This document shows positions 12,386-24,537 of a stretch of 64,000 nt of DNA, piece after piece. Source of the stretch: Acanthacorydalis orientalis (lineage: Eukaryota > Arthropoda > Insecta > Megaloptera > Corydalidae); NCBI GenBank assembly GCA_034766995.1, contig CM068315.1, positions 21,313,844 to 21,377,843 of the forward strand. The letters run 5' to 3'. Position 1 is the stretch's first letter, and every line of letters begins with the position of its first letter. The translations under genes were made by a program, and so were the position numbers. The notes under the pieces are model-generated. The model was not told the DNA's origin. It ran no database searches and worked only from the letters and a program-made list of their open reading frames with translations.

Positions 12386-12910
12386 CACTGTGAGGTCACC
12401 TCTGGAGCAACAATAGTATTTTTGCCTTGAACTCTTGAGTCGTTTCTGACATGACACTTCATATACTTAATAAAACAAATCAGTAGGAAACTGTTTTATT
12501 CAAAAAATACTTTGAAAGTATGTGTAAGTACATAAAAGCGTTTTATTAAGTGTATAATACAAAACTTTTTTCAATGAGAAGTGTCTCAGGATTGAAAGAT
12601 TAATATTATTGTTCCTTATCAATTGTTCAAATGCAATCGTATACTTCCAGCTTGTTTGGAGAGATCAGTTTATATGTTACTCAATTATTGTTAGTGTTGG
12701 GTTTATTCTCGTTCTTGAAGGTTCTGTGCACATTTGGTACAGTAACATTGTAAAGTAGCCCTTTTAGCCATCACAATGGAAGACAAAAATAACGGCTATA
12801 ACGATATTGAGGATAGTAACAATGACTTTGATCTTAATTTCGCAGAAGCCGATTATGAAGAATGTAATGAATCAAGTTCGACCGACAATGATTCAATTTG
12901 TGGTTTCCTA
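12386..12910 (+). mobile_element. 5' fragment of another piggyBac-like element
   Basis: TTTA (12382-12385) followed by CACTGTGAGGTCACC resembles the family A end CCCTGTGGAGGTCACGG with a one-base gap, and an ATG follows about 390 bp downstream, a spacing similar to the leader in other piggyBac elements here. The open frame (12776-12910 before the mariner) begins MEDKNNGYNDIEDSNNDFDL and is packed with Asp, Glu, Asn and Ser, like the acidic N-termini of piggyBac transposases. At codon 46 it runs into the mariner end at 12911. No 3' end was found. It could instead be an unrelated acidic exon; the class rests on the terminal motif and composition. Confidence 0.4.
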
Positions 12911-13462
12911 CGAGGGGAGGTCCAAAAGTTCGGGGAAAAAGCAGAGAAAAGTCTAATTAACCTGATTTTTTATTTCTCAATATAGTCCCCTTTAATACTG
13001 ATACATTTTTTACAACGTTCAATGAGCTTTTCAAAATCTTCAAAAAATATTTTTTTGATTTGCTTGAAAGTTCTGTGAAATAGCCAACTTCACTTCTTCA
13101 TCGTCTTGAAATTTTTTACTACTCAAATCTCTTTGGGAATAAAAAGTAGTTGCTTAGGAACAGATCTGGACTATATGGTGGATGATTGAGTTCTTGTCTG
13201 TTGAACACTCAGTGACAGCAACCATCGCAATCTGATTTCGGTGTACCAGAGCATTGTCTTGCAAAAGAATACCTTATGACTATTTTCCATGTCTTTTTTC
13301 TTTAATGGCTTCTTGAAGTCGACGAATACTCTACGCGTAGCTCTTTCCAGTTATGCTGACACCTTTTTCTTTATATTTAATTAAGAGAATGCATTCTGCA
13401 TCCCAAAATATAGTCGCCATCATTTTTCCCTTACTCGAACAGCTGGTTTAAGCGAAGATTAT
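12911..13462 (-). mobile_element. 3' part of a mariner (family M3)
   Basis: The 3' end starts right after TA (12909-12910) and reads CGAGGGGAGGTCCAAAAGTT, matching the copy at 30737. Minus-strand frames, broken by stops and shifts, give MMATIFWDAE, KYKEKGVSITG, EAIKEKRHGK and a GILLQDNALVHR stretch, which corresponds to the second catalytic Asp motif. The 5' half is missing beyond about 13462. The element has cut into the piggyBac-like N-terminal frame just upstream. Confidence 0.75.
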
Positions 13463-13754
13463 CTTTCTAAACAAGAGAATAGGACGCAATAGACGACAAC
13501 AAATTTGTGCAACCGTAGTATTTCACTTCGCCACAAGTAATGCTGTCAATAAAATCGTACCGCTAGCGTAACCCATGGCTCAAATTCACTGAGCAATGTC
13601 AAAAAATGAACCAGTGTACAGGGAAGTGGTAGAAATTTTCATTGTTAAAGATTGATATCTGGGTCTTTTGACTTTTTTCTCAGATTTTTCAAGAAATAGC
13701 GAGGAATATTAAATTTATAAAAGAGATTAAACCATTACAAGGTACTGGCTGTTA

Positions 13755-14057
13755 TCGGGGAACCCTGCCCCTAGAAACGAGCATCAAATATCCATGGTAA
13801 CAGGACCATATTAAGACCACAACATCCTAAAATTCGTGTAAAAAAATATCGTGCAGTTGTTATGATAGTTTTTCCACATATTCCACGAATTAGGCTCCCC
13901 ATTCATACATTGACAATATACAACGTGACAATATACAGAGTTTGGTGTCGAAGAACCCCATCCCCAAGAACCGATCACATATACGAAGACACTAACATGA
14001 TAACATGATTCATTTTTTTTCAAAATTCGTGGAAAAAAAATCGCAGTTGTTATGATA
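13755..14057. repeat. Diverged direct repeat, offset about 190-200 bp
   Basis: Two units begin GAACCCTGCCCCTAGAAACG (13755) and GAACCCCATCCCCAAGAACC (near 13945), and both end AAAATTCGTG, poly-A, then CGCAGTTGTTATGATA or a close variant. The stretch 13463-13754 before it is moderately AT-rich and unrecognised. Confidence 0.6.
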
Positions 14058-14170
14058 CCAATATTATAAATTTTCATATATGTTCGTGTGTCATTGTTAA
14101 TAATAATTTAATACAAAATCTCTATACGTTTTTTGTACAATATTTTGTTCATTGTTGTAATTTTATGAAA

Positions 14171-14171
14171 C

Positions 14172-14210
<39 letters not shown>

Positions 14211-14260
14211 TAGATAGATAGATAGATAGAAATATAGATAGATAGATAGATAGATTGATA
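14171..14260. repeat. (AT)n followed by (GATA)n microsatellite
   Basis: A (TA)n run to about 14208 continues into tandem TAGA units with one interruption. 14261-14744 holds no gene I can support. Confidence 0.9.
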
Positions 14261-14740
14261 TTTTAATTAAAAAAATACCCACCCAATTAATAATTTCTAG
14301 AAAACAGTTTGATTTTACATAAATACTAATTGTTTTAAATATTAAGTTATATATTTTAATGATGACCTTTTTCGATGCATCCTTGTAGTTATAGAAAATA
14401 ATTTTACGCCTACAGTCGTTTGAATTGCAAACAACCTTAACCGAAATGAAAGAATTTTTAATAAATCCGGATTTTATTTCTGAGAACACGAATGTTTAAA
14501 GAATCCGTAAAGGATAGGAAATAAACAGGTTAATTAAAATTCAATTTAATTATTTTGAATGTAAAGCAAATTCTGTTTGAAATAACCATGACGTTTTAAC
14601 TACCACGTGTTTTAAGTATTTTTACGTTAAATTATCAAATAGAAATACATATACTCACATGATTTAAAACATATATAAGCAAAGATATATTTAAAATTAT
14701 ATGTTTCATGTAGTAATAAAACTGTCTTTCATAACACACT

Positions 14741-14744
<4 letters not shown>

Positions 14745-14792
<48 letters not shown>
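14745..14792. repeat. (AT)n microsatellite
   Basis: About 24 TA units. The following 14793-15347 is AT-rich with nothing recognised. Confidence 0.92.
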
Positions 14793-14795
<3 letters not shown>

Positions 14796-15347
14796 AAAGT
14801 ACATAATTTTCCAGAAATAACATTCAAGTACATTTAGTTTTCATAATATATGCACATTAACCTACTTATCAATCACCATAACAGTTTAATAATGTAAATT
14901 GATTTCAAACCGTTTATAAAAAAAGATGATTACATCACGCGAAGTGCTATTAAATTGTTTGAAATAAAATTTAAAAAAAGTATGACAAACTAGAGAACAG
15001 TTTTACTAAATACAAAAGGAGAAATTGCAGTTAATTTCACATCGGTACTTAAATGATAATCATAACTCATGCAATATAATTACAAAATATTTTTAAAAAA
15101 TTATTTCCTTTCATTCTCACCAGACATGAACCGTGCGTTTAGTGTTCCTTTTTATACATGAGTGTCCTTCTGTTAATGGAGTGAATATGTATTTAAAAAA
15201 ATATTTTTTTTACTATACTTATATGTATGCTAATAATAAGTTGTAAAATGTGAAAAAATCGATCTGTATCATAACTGCAATTCTAAAAAAATAAATGTTG
15301 AAAATCGAAATTTAATCACTAATATTTTAAAAGAAATTAGCCGCATA

Positions 15348-15751
15348 ACTCTTCAAATTTCGCGGCTGGCCTGACAGATACAAACCAATTGTTTTATTAA
15401 ATATTCTTACACATATCCAGTGTATAGCTTGAAAGTTATGAGTTGTTGCGCTTGCGTATATTATTAGTGATATTTCTTACTGTTTATGCCGTCAGTTTGG
15501 TTATAAAACGTGTTATGTAAAAATGTGTGATATTTGATAGTAAATTGTATCTAAGAGATACCGCGAACTCCGATGTCAGTATTGCTTGTTGTTTTTTTTA
15601 GTTACTGTTGAAAATAGCCGAAGAAATATATCGATTGGATAATCTATCAAATGTTGAAGATTCAGCGAATGTTACTCGAGTCCGATGATGAGAACGACAG
15701 AGTCGAATGCGAAAATGAAAGTGATTTAGAAGATAATGATTATGTAAATAT
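15348..15751 (+). mobile_element. piggyBac family A, 5' fragment
   Basis: The stretch matches the first 400 bp of the family A copies. It has a worn end (AACTCTTCAAATTTCGCGGC against AACTCTGCGGAGGTCGCGGC), the shared leader with TGCCGTCAGTTTGG, then acidic N-terminal coding text reading SDDENDRVECENESDLED. It breaks off near 15751, where the Helentron-like segment takes over. Confidence 0.7.
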
Positions 15752-15764
15752 TTTTGTACAATTT

Positions 15765-16292
15765 ACATGTAACGTAAATTTTTACAAATAAATTTTATAC
15801 TCACCCTGAAAATCATAAAAAAATAAATAATTGATTATTAAACATTTTATGTTTTGAATACTCTAACATGTTCACTTATTTGCCAAATATTTATTGAAGT
15901 GAAACTTCTGTAGCGTAAATTTACTCGGGCGAAACGAAAGGGAAACGCTTCCCCCTAGCAAGAAGTCTAGAGTAGAGTGTGAGGGAAACTACTCACTCTA
16001 CCGACTACACGTGACGCGCTTGCGCAGTGGGTACTTCTCGTATACGTAGTGTAAGCTGAGTGCTTGCGCAATGTACTACGTATGCAGTGTATTTTTATGG
16101 AGCATGTTTTAGCTATCATAAGCCAATAATTTTATTCTTAGAGTGAGAATCGATGGAGATTTATTAATGAAGATTAAAATATTTAATTTAATTACGTTAT
16201 ATTTACTCAATTTATATAATGCACTACCGTCTCGTAATCTTAATATCCTAAAACTTATTCATATTAAGAAAAATTAAAGGTTTGATATTCAA
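15765..16292 (+). mobile_element. Helentron-like segment, second copy
   Basis: Collinear with 11705-12255 on the opposite strand: a leader with CAAATAAATTTTATACTCAC, GAAGTGAAACTTCTGTAGCG at about 15896, then AAACGCTTCCCCCTAGCAAG, TGGGTACTTCTCGTATACG, and a frame reading SYHKPIILFLE then a stop near 16115-16150. The 3' tail ends in the same TTAAGG-like junction where piggyBac A is inserted. It holds no complete protein. Confidence 0.6.
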
Positions 16293-17084
16293 CTCAGCGG
16301 AGATCGCGGCTTATCTGACAAATACAAACAAATGGTTGTATTAAATATTCTTACACACATGTAGTGTATATCTTAGAGGTCATGAGTAATTGTGCATGTG
16401 TATATTACTAGTAATATTCTGCACTGTTTATGACGTCAGTGTTATATTAACATGTGTTATGTGGGTGATATTAGATAGTAAATTGTATCTGAGAGAAACC
16501 GCGTACTCCGATGTCAGTATTGGTTTAGTTGTTTTTTTATTATTTACCATTGAGAATGGCTAGAGAAATATATCGATTGGATGTATCGATATATCGTTTG
16601 GATCGCTGAATCTCTTGATCAGATGTTGAAAAGATTCAACGAATGTTACACGAGTCCGATAATAAGAACGGCAAAGTCGAATGCGAAAAAGAAAGAGGGA
16701 CTATGAGAAACATTTTTCACAATTTGTAGGAAATTGTAAATTATACTATTCTATGGGGCAGAATGCGACAATAGATAAAATGTTGTCTCGGTTTAGAGGT
16801 AAATACTGAAAATTCTGATTATTTCATGTTAAATAAATTTATTTAGTTTTATTTTCTTTTATCCATTTATGTTTACGTTATTTTGTAACAAAAATTTTTA
16901 ATCTTTATATTTCTTTGTCAAATAATTTATAGATTGTAACTGAAATAAATAAACCACCATGTATTATATTTAGTGTTTTTTTCATCGAAAGTTTTATAGC
17001 ATTTCAGCACATACTATTAATGAATATATCACTCGGATACACACGATGTAAGCTGCAACTTTTTCGACTACGACCTCCACAGGG
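16293..17084 (+). mobile_element. piggyBac family A, deleted copy
   Basis: The 5' end is CTCAGCGGAGATCGCGG after a degenerate TTAA (TCAA, 16289-16292); the 3' end is CGACCTCCACAGGG followed by TTAA (17085-17088). Relative to the 10346 copy it lacks about 0.55 kb: the acidic N-terminal text (near 16680) jumps to the RNIFHNL segment (near 16700). It then reads ATIDKMLSRFRGKY and a stop (16746-16800). The Glu after the catalytic Asp is Lys here. It is inactive. Confidence 0.82.
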
Positions 17085-17088
17085 TTAA

Positions 17089-18260
17089 CATTTAAACTTG
17101 TATTATCATTCATTAATTCATCATTTTATTGAGAATCTTCATTGTATTTTTGTTCAAGTTACATAGAAACTATTTCTTATTGGAGGCACAATTTTTTTTA
17201 AGAATGTTTTTCCTCTCTTCCTGCCTTTTAGTATGACCTCTTCATCTTCTTCACATTCAATCTAACACTGTTAATCATCAGATAAGACAAAAAAATAACG
17301 CAAAATCTCTCCATGAGGTAGAATCTTTCTAATTGTCATATTCTTATGGTCTTCATGTTTTTTAATTGCTTAAGTTTCAGTCTCCTAAGTAGATTTTAAA
17401 TAACTAATTTTAATTATAATCAGGTACATTTACTTTTCTCGCTACGATTATTACAAGAGTCAAGCACAAAAGTTCATGACGTGCGTTTCAGAAATATTCT
17501 AATGGTCTCATGAATCGGTGATTTTAACTAAAAAATCTAAAATTTTTCGTGGGGTGTCGATGAAGTTGCTTCTCGTAGTTTAGTCAGCGAAACTTTAAAA
17601 TATCTATGAAGAAATCTTATTACAGAATGACTGAAACAATCGAATCGACAATACGTTCGTCAGTCCACGGCCAAAGTATTCCTTCCTACCGTATGTAATG
17701 AGTACTATCGCATTTTAAATGGTTGCACTATACAATAAATGAGCTTGTTGTGAACATTCTCATCCATCATATTCAGCTGAAGATTTCGATACAAGAAGGT
17801 GTTTCGCATCAGGAAATATTCATCCGCGATGAGAGCATATATTAACTTGGAAACACTTGTATACACTGAAATATTTGATAACACTGATTTATATTTGAAG
17901 CGTTGTAATCCCAAATTAGACCCGCGTATATCAGTTCCAGCCAAATGCAACTGAGGTAAAACATATGTTTATTTCTTAGCTATAATTTCGTTTTTCTATT
18001 TAATAGCTGCTACCACAACACGGAGAGATATGTCTAAGCCTTCGTAAGTATATATTCGGTACGGCTCTTGAAGTTCAGATGGCTCTCGAACAAGATGCTT
18101 AGATATTTAACTCATTTTCTTACGGAATCGGTGATACATCAAATAAGAGGTTTTTGAGGTTGCATTTTCGAGAACCCGTAGATATCAACAAAAATGTCAT
18201 ATTCATTTGTGTTATCACCCTAACTCTCCATGCAAAATAGTCCATTTTAACACGCAGGTG
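17089..18260. other. Mid-GC stretch, no gene recognised
   Basis: About 17490-18260 is clearly less AT-rich than its flanks. A minus-strand frame (17705-17950, 81 codons) opens directly after a splice-acceptor-like TTTTACCTCAG. A plus-strand CGCAG followed by GTGAGC near 18256 looks like a donor. The frame starts LHLAGTDIRGSNLGLQRFKY and matches no family I know. This may be decayed host exons or an unclassified transposon. Confidence 0.2.
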
Positions 18261-19030
18261 AGCTTGCATTTTTTTCAATTTATGCTTTTTTATTTTCTTA
18301 TATAACTATATTTCAATATTACATACTCTAATAGAATTGTAACAATAAGAAATAATTTTCTTATATTTGCAAACAGAATGTTGTAGATCATTTTTCAAGA
18401 TTTGATATTTATATTCTAAATAAATTTGTCTTTTTTCATTAATATTGTATTTACTTTTTATTTGTATTAAATAAAAGGCATTCTTGTATAAAATATCATA
18501 AAGCAAGATTTAGTAAATAAGGCAGGTATTTAATTCTTTGTATATTAGACTTTCATTTTTCAACAATTGATCTCCCTTGAAAATTTTCTATCACTTTGAA
18601 AAATGTTACTTTTAATTCGAAAGATACATTTTTACAAGTAAGTATTTTTTGCTTTACATAAATATAGTAGAATAAAACAGGTTATTTTTTTTAAACATGC
18701 ACATAAATACATTGTTATTGTTTTCAAATACGCCGTGCTGTTGGTGAGGTTATAGTCAACAAACTAATGGATCATAAAGAGTCTAAAGACCCAGTGGACT
18801 ATCTAACTCTCTTAGCTAATTGCTTATAGAGTCAAAGCCGGATGTTATAAAATCTTCTATAATCTTCATTAATCAACTTTTCAGAAAATTTTTGAATCTT
18901 TGGGAAACTTTCAGATCCAAATTTCTAGAATCTTCGAAAATTTTCTCAATTCCGCCTGTAAATAGTTTAGAATTATCCAGAATTTTCCAATTTTTTATTA
19001 TTTACTGGCTCATACATCACGCATATATAC

Positions 19031-19035
<5 letters not shown>
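18261..19035. other. AT-rich spacer, nothing recognised
   Basis: No transposon end, RNA gene or coding signature was found. Frames here run into the microsatellite downstream. Confidence 0.5.
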
Positions 19036-19125
<90 letters not shown>

Positions 19126-19158
19126 TCTGTGTGTGTGCTGACGTGTGTGTGTGTGTGT
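19036..19158. repeat. Compound (AT)n/(GT)n microsatellite
   Basis: Long TA runs with two CA interruptions, ending in TG repeats at 19129-19158. Confidence 0.95.
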
Positions 19159-19297
19159 TCTAGAGAACATGCGGCACATTTGTGCTACTCTTAGATATTT
19201 CCCATTATCGTGTTAAAAAACGAAAATATTATAATTTGTTTATTTTCTTTACTGATATTTATAAGGTTATTGTTAATGTATTATGTTATGTAAAATA

Positions 19298-19329
19298 CAA
19301 TGACTCTACATAGAAATGTAGAGTCATTG
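19298..19329. repeat. Perfect inverted repeat, 14-bp arms, 4-nt loop
   Basis: CAATGACTCTACAT (19298-19311), loop AGAA, then ATGTAGAGTCATTG (19316-19329). Confidence 0.95.
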
Positions 19330-19921
19330 CAGTAATAAAATGAACCAAATTACCAGTGATTACACTTCAATAATTTTCAAAAATCTCCATATAATTATTT
19401 AACAGAAAAAATATATTTTTGCGTCTTTCATACTTGACAATCTGGTAAAAATGAGTAAGTAGTAAAAATAACAAAATACTTAAGAGATTAAGTACTGTAG
19501 ACTTCCAAAATTAGAATAAAAATGTGATAATAAGCAGATATATTGTACTCACAGTATGCAGGTTTGTTCCTTGAATTGTTTTGTATTATCTATATAAAGT
19601 AAGATTATGTAATACAATTTTAATATGGTTAGAATAGCTCTTGTTTTTTATTAATTAATTAAGGAAATTAGGTTCACTAATCTTTCATTAAAAATATAAA
19701 ATTCTGCGTTAAAAAAATCAAATTACCTGAAAATAGAACCAGCTGTACATATTAAATCTACCTAATACTAAATCATGGTATCGCATTTTTTTATTAGAAA
19801 AATTCCTCGTATTCAAGCAAAAATGACATATACGACGTTTGCCAATTTCCGAATTGACTCTAGAGTACTGGTAATTAAACAAAAGTAAAGTAGCATATAA
19901 TAGTTCACAATTTTATTAATA

Positions 19922-20745
19922 GAGGGTAGTCAAGCGAAGATCGAAAAACTGTTAGTTTCTGCGCAGGAAGGTAGTGCGTACATTATGTTTCTGTCAGTCG
20001 TCATAGCACCAGTGAATATTAAATTCTACTGTAAATTTGGAAAAACTTCAACAGAAAGTTATGAAATTTTGAAAATTGTTCATGATGATAACGCTTAAGT
20101 GGTACAAGTGTGTTTGAATGATTTAAACGTTTCAAAAATGTACGTGAGGATGTTCAAGATAACGCTAAAACTGGGCTACCGTCGATTTCTCGAAATATAG
20201 ATTCAATCACAAGGTTTCGTGAAATTGTGGCAAAAGATCGCTGAATGATCCTCCAAAGGATAACAGATTAATTAAAAATCAATAAGGAGGCAACCAGACA
20301 AATTTCACATGAAGATTTGGGAAAGAGGAAAATCTGTACAAAGTTTGTCCTGAACAGTCCTACGGATGAGTAAAAACCGAGAATAGTTGCATTGTGCACA
20401 GACTCCATTCAAACTTGTCCCAACAATGCAAATTTTCTTAATTGCATTCTGACAAGATGTCGTTAAGATTAATAACCCACTCTTTTCACTTGATTTGGTA
20501 ACAATTTACATTTTTCTCTTCCCTAAGGTTAAAAATGTTTTGAAAGGAAAGAATTTCAGGTCATTAATAAAAATATAACTAGTTTTAAAAATCTTTATAA
20601 CGTTGCAATGGACGTATTGAAATAAATGAATATTACTTTAAATAAATATAAAATTTTTACCCTACACATTTTTATCACATTTTTATCTTACTTAAATTGT
20701 GTTTCTTTTCATTGTGCCAATCCGGGAACTAAACGGCCGAACCTC
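19922..20745 (+). mobile_element. Decayed, internally deleted mariner
   Basis: Starts GAGGGTAGTC after TA (19920-19921) and ends ACTAAACGGCCGAACCTC. The inner part keeps the N-terminal half of a mariner transposase in broken frames: CKFGKTSTESYEILKIVHDD (about 20030-20090), WFKRFKNV-like text and EDVQDNAKTG, an IVAKDR segment, and GKRKICTKFV, followed by QTCPNNANFLNCIL near 20410-20450. After that the catalytic half is missing. The pattern (GKTSTETYE, RKICAKFVP) fits a widespread insect mariner lineage distinct from the others here; the subfamily is not assigned. Many stops are present. Confidence 0.65.
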
Positions 20746-20790
20746 ATTTTTATATAGACATTTCTCCGTTATAACATAATTGTTTTCTTT

Positions 20791-20834
<44 letters not shown>

Positions 20835-21007
20835 CATGTATGTATAAATATAATATATATATATATATATATATAATGTATACGTATGCTCATTGTTTAA
20901 TTTTTGGTATTTTATGCAATGTTGAATTTTTTATAATCATTATCTGTATACTTAATTTATTTAGTGTTATAAATATATTATTTTTCTAAATATACATTTT
21001 ATAATAC

Positions 21008-21064
<57 letters not shown>

Positions 21065-21127
21065 TATAGGTCGAAATCAAATAAAAAAGTAAATATGCAT
21101 TATGCGACATATAGTGTATCATAAAGG

Positions 21128-21171
<44 letters not shown>

Positions 21172-21347
21172 ATATATATAATACTGTATTATAAATTGCA
21201 TATTTAGAAAAATAATATATCTATAACACTAAACAAATAAAACATGTAGATAATGATTGTAAAAATGACACCTGTGTATAAAATACCGAAAATTAAACAA
21301 TGAATAATGAATGTACTGGCGCATTTTTTTATTTAAATACTTTATTT

Positions 21348-21387
<40 letters not shown>
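20791..21387. repeat. Cluster of (TC)n and (AT)n microsatellites
   Basis: (CT)n at 20791-20815 runs into (TA)n (to about 20834). Further (TA)n arrays lie at 20853-20874, 21013-21062, 21129-21180 and 21351-21387, separated by AT-rich sequence. No gene is present. Confidence 0.9.
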
Positions 21388-21388
<1 letters not shown>

Positions 21389-23960
21389 TGAGATTAATCA
21401 CAGTGCTTGAAAAATGTAACCATCGCGTATCATATGTGGTACACATATAGTACAACAGATTAATAAGTTCACATAATTATACGCTATTCAAGTCAAGTTT
21501 CTAAAATATAAACAACAATATAATAGGATAATCTCGTAATCTTTTATAAATGTTAAGATAATCGTTTGTGATTAATGAAAAAAAGAATACTTTTATTGCT
21601 CCTCACTGAATCCGACTCTGCTTAGCGTTACCTAAATTTATTTCATTTTGCCAGTTTTGACTAAACTTGACCAGATATGAAAAGGTGTAATTTAATTTGA
21701 CCGGCAATAATGACAGACATGTAAATGATAAAATATCAAAAAAGTATGCTAAAATTTTATTGAGAAAATCCATGTATCTTCTAACGATTCCTAGTATTTA
21801 TCCTAAACCAAAAATTAATTAAAAACGCTCTTCTTCCAGCTATCTCTAGATTTACAATTATCGACTGAGCTAAAATAGTATTATATAATCGTAGTACTAC
21901 TAAATACAAAAGGATAACTTTATACTGAAAAGTATTTATATAAACTAAAAAATATTTAAAAATTATTTTCAAATCATTTTTTTCAGTGAGATTTTATTAT
22001 CGTGAATAGTCAAGTTAATGTTTTATAATAAAATAAATAATATCTTTTAAGAGTAAACAAAAATGTGTATTCAGTTGACTGTATAATGTGACACATTTTT
22101 TAATTAATTTTTGTAAGTAATTTACTAATCGTAGTGATTATATGATAAAACAATAAGCAGGTATAAAAAATATGTTATAAAGCAGAATCGCAAAAATATC
22201 ATTAACATATATTCATATCAAAAGGGATCAAGGTAATCCAAACAACTAACAGATTATTTTGTAGAATATGGGTAATCAATGTATGTGAAAAGATTAGTTT
22301 AAATAGGTAAACCGATAAATGAGTTTTATGTGACGTGTTTCAATTGAAATGCCTGTTTCGCTTCAATTAAGTTTGAAATGACATTGTGAGCAATTAATAT
22401 CACTTTAATTAAATGAAAGACATTCTGAAGGTAACATTTATTAGTTATTTGAGTTTGTTTAATTACTGTTCAACAAGTATTACAGGATCACTTGTCTGAA
22501 TGAACGATGACAACAATCGTCAAAATGTATATTCTTGGAAAATTTAAAACATTTAATATTTTTACTTATATAAATCATCCGTTATATTTAAATGTTATGA
22601 AACAAAAAGAATTGTTTAGATTCATATTTGTATTAGCATGGAATTTATTCTAAATATTCATATAGATATTTGTTTCTATTTTTTTCCAATTTCTAACTCC
22701 TTTTCATGTAAAAATGAGTGATATTGTTTTAAAAGATAAGTTGTTACAATGTGTAAAAATATAATTATTGTCCTTTATTGATTAATACGAGATAAAAGAT
22801 TCTCAAAGATTTTTTGATCTTATTTTAGAGTCATCTTCTAAAGATCTGTCTAGGATTCTATATCTAGTTTCTAGGATTGTTTGGTTTTATAAGAAGTGAA
22901 AAGTTTTATTCACAAGCTCATAATTATTGATTGATTTGAGACATTCAAATGGAACTAAAGAGAAAGGAAATTTAAGATACGGAATATTTCTCACGATTAG
23001 TCGATGCGACTAAATGTTATGCCTAATCGAAGAGTTAAATCATTTTGGTTTGATCTGTCAGTGTGTTTTGTCTATAGATCGTTACCTATTTTAAAGTAAT
23101 TATTTAGTTATTATGTGAGACACAATTGTGTCGTGTTTAAATACTTACAAGTTAATGCATTCAAAAAAAGCTAAAACAAAAACATATTACTCTCTGCGAA
23201 TCCTGTAAGTCATCTACAAGATTGTTTCTTCTAAGATCGACTTAATTTTCATTATCTCAAAGTAGATCTTAGATTTTAGAGATAGAGCTAGATAGTAGAT
23301 CTTTAAATTAAAAAAAATATCTGAAGATAAAGAAAGTTGAAGTCAGTTATATAAGACACGAATTATATGATTCGTAGCAAATTATGAATAGTGAGTACAC
23401 AGGAGGACTCAATGTACACAAAATATATATTTTTTTAATTATCTTGTTCGGTTACTGTTGACGTACTGTGCGGAGATAGGTTTTGACTTTTAAACCTCAT
23501 CTTCTGGTAGTATGATGATAGTACCATAAACTACATAAAATAGCTCGAGTCGATTCTAGAGGATGAAAATGACGCCTCAAATCGCATTTTGACTTTCGCA
23601 AAGAAGACTGGATTTTTTAGTAAAATTTAATATTTCCAATCTTGATACTTTAACATGTTGTGTCGTCATATATGTGAAATTTTAATGTGTTCTTGACAAA
23701 AAAACTTTGTGAATCCTAATATCAGATCACAGTATTTTAAATGTTTTATTGTGCTCAACAGTTTCATCTCTTTATTATATTTATACGTACTACCCAATTA
23801 AGATTAGCTATTTTACTAGTACAGTTCCTTTATATGTGTTTTTATCTCTCACCGAGAGAAATATTGTTCTAATGGAATACATTTAAGCGTTTGGCACTCA
23901 TACTTTAGCGTTCGAATTAAGGGGTGATTCGAACGTAAGTGCGCAAACGAGGTGTGTTTT
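21388..23960. other. AT-rich spacer, nothing recognised
   Basis: About 2.5 kb without a supported gene. One small inverted repeat, CGTTCGAAT and ATTCGAACG with a 9-nt loop, sits at 23909-23935. A short frame at 23939-24130 overlaps the LINE 3' end described next and is not a gene. Confidence 0.5.
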
Positions 23961-23978
23961 TAAATTATATTTGTTTTC

Positions 23979-24040
23979 GAGCGCTAATGACCTTAGTTTC
24001 CGAAGCACCTAAAACTTCAATAACCAACAATGAAGACTCG
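23979..24040 (+). mobile_element. 3' end of a LINE (truncated)
   Basis: GAGCGCTAATGACCTTAG followed by a partly complementary GCACC and TAAAAC matches the conserved 3'-terminal hairpin also seen at 49210 and, inverted, at 63299. Such hairpin-plus-tail ends are typical of insect non-LTR retrotransposons of the R1/Jockey/I group. Only the terminal few dozen bases are recognisable here. Confidence 0.4.
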
Positions 24041-24537
24041 AAATTAAGAATAGAATTCATCTGTTCTGAAAGAAATTCGTTATTGACCAGGAAACCAATT
24101 CGCTGCATTAATATTTTAGCAGAAATATAAAATAAAATGCACCATACTTGAAATGTTCATTTTGAAAAGGAATTACTGCTTCATTGAATTTTCAACTTTT
24201 TATCTGTAAATTTAAGAAATAAACCAATTTTATTAGCCTTGAAATATTTAATAATATTGTATTCTTCTTCTTTTTCAGACATTGATCAAAGCGAAATTAA
24301 AATCTAAAATATGTACGGTGTAGATTATTTTTGAAGTGAATAGTTCTACAGCCACAGTAGCGTAAATTTGTTCGGATGAGACGAAAAGTGAAACGCCTTC
24401 TCCCAGCAAGAAGCCGAGAAAGTGGAGTGAAGAGGAAACGTTTCTACTCTCACTACTCTGAGCAGGTCACGTCCTTACGCAGTGGGTACTTCCCGTATAC
24501 GTAGTGTAGGTTGAGCGCTTTCGTAGTGTAACATATA

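Noticed and set aside
14163..14489. 108-codon minus-strand frame
   Set aside because: A third of it is Ile/Tyr/Ser text translated from (TA)n and (GATA)n; no protein signature. The same applies to frames at 18820, 20780, 32341, 32429, 35085, 39712, 40165, 47776 and 48029-48365.
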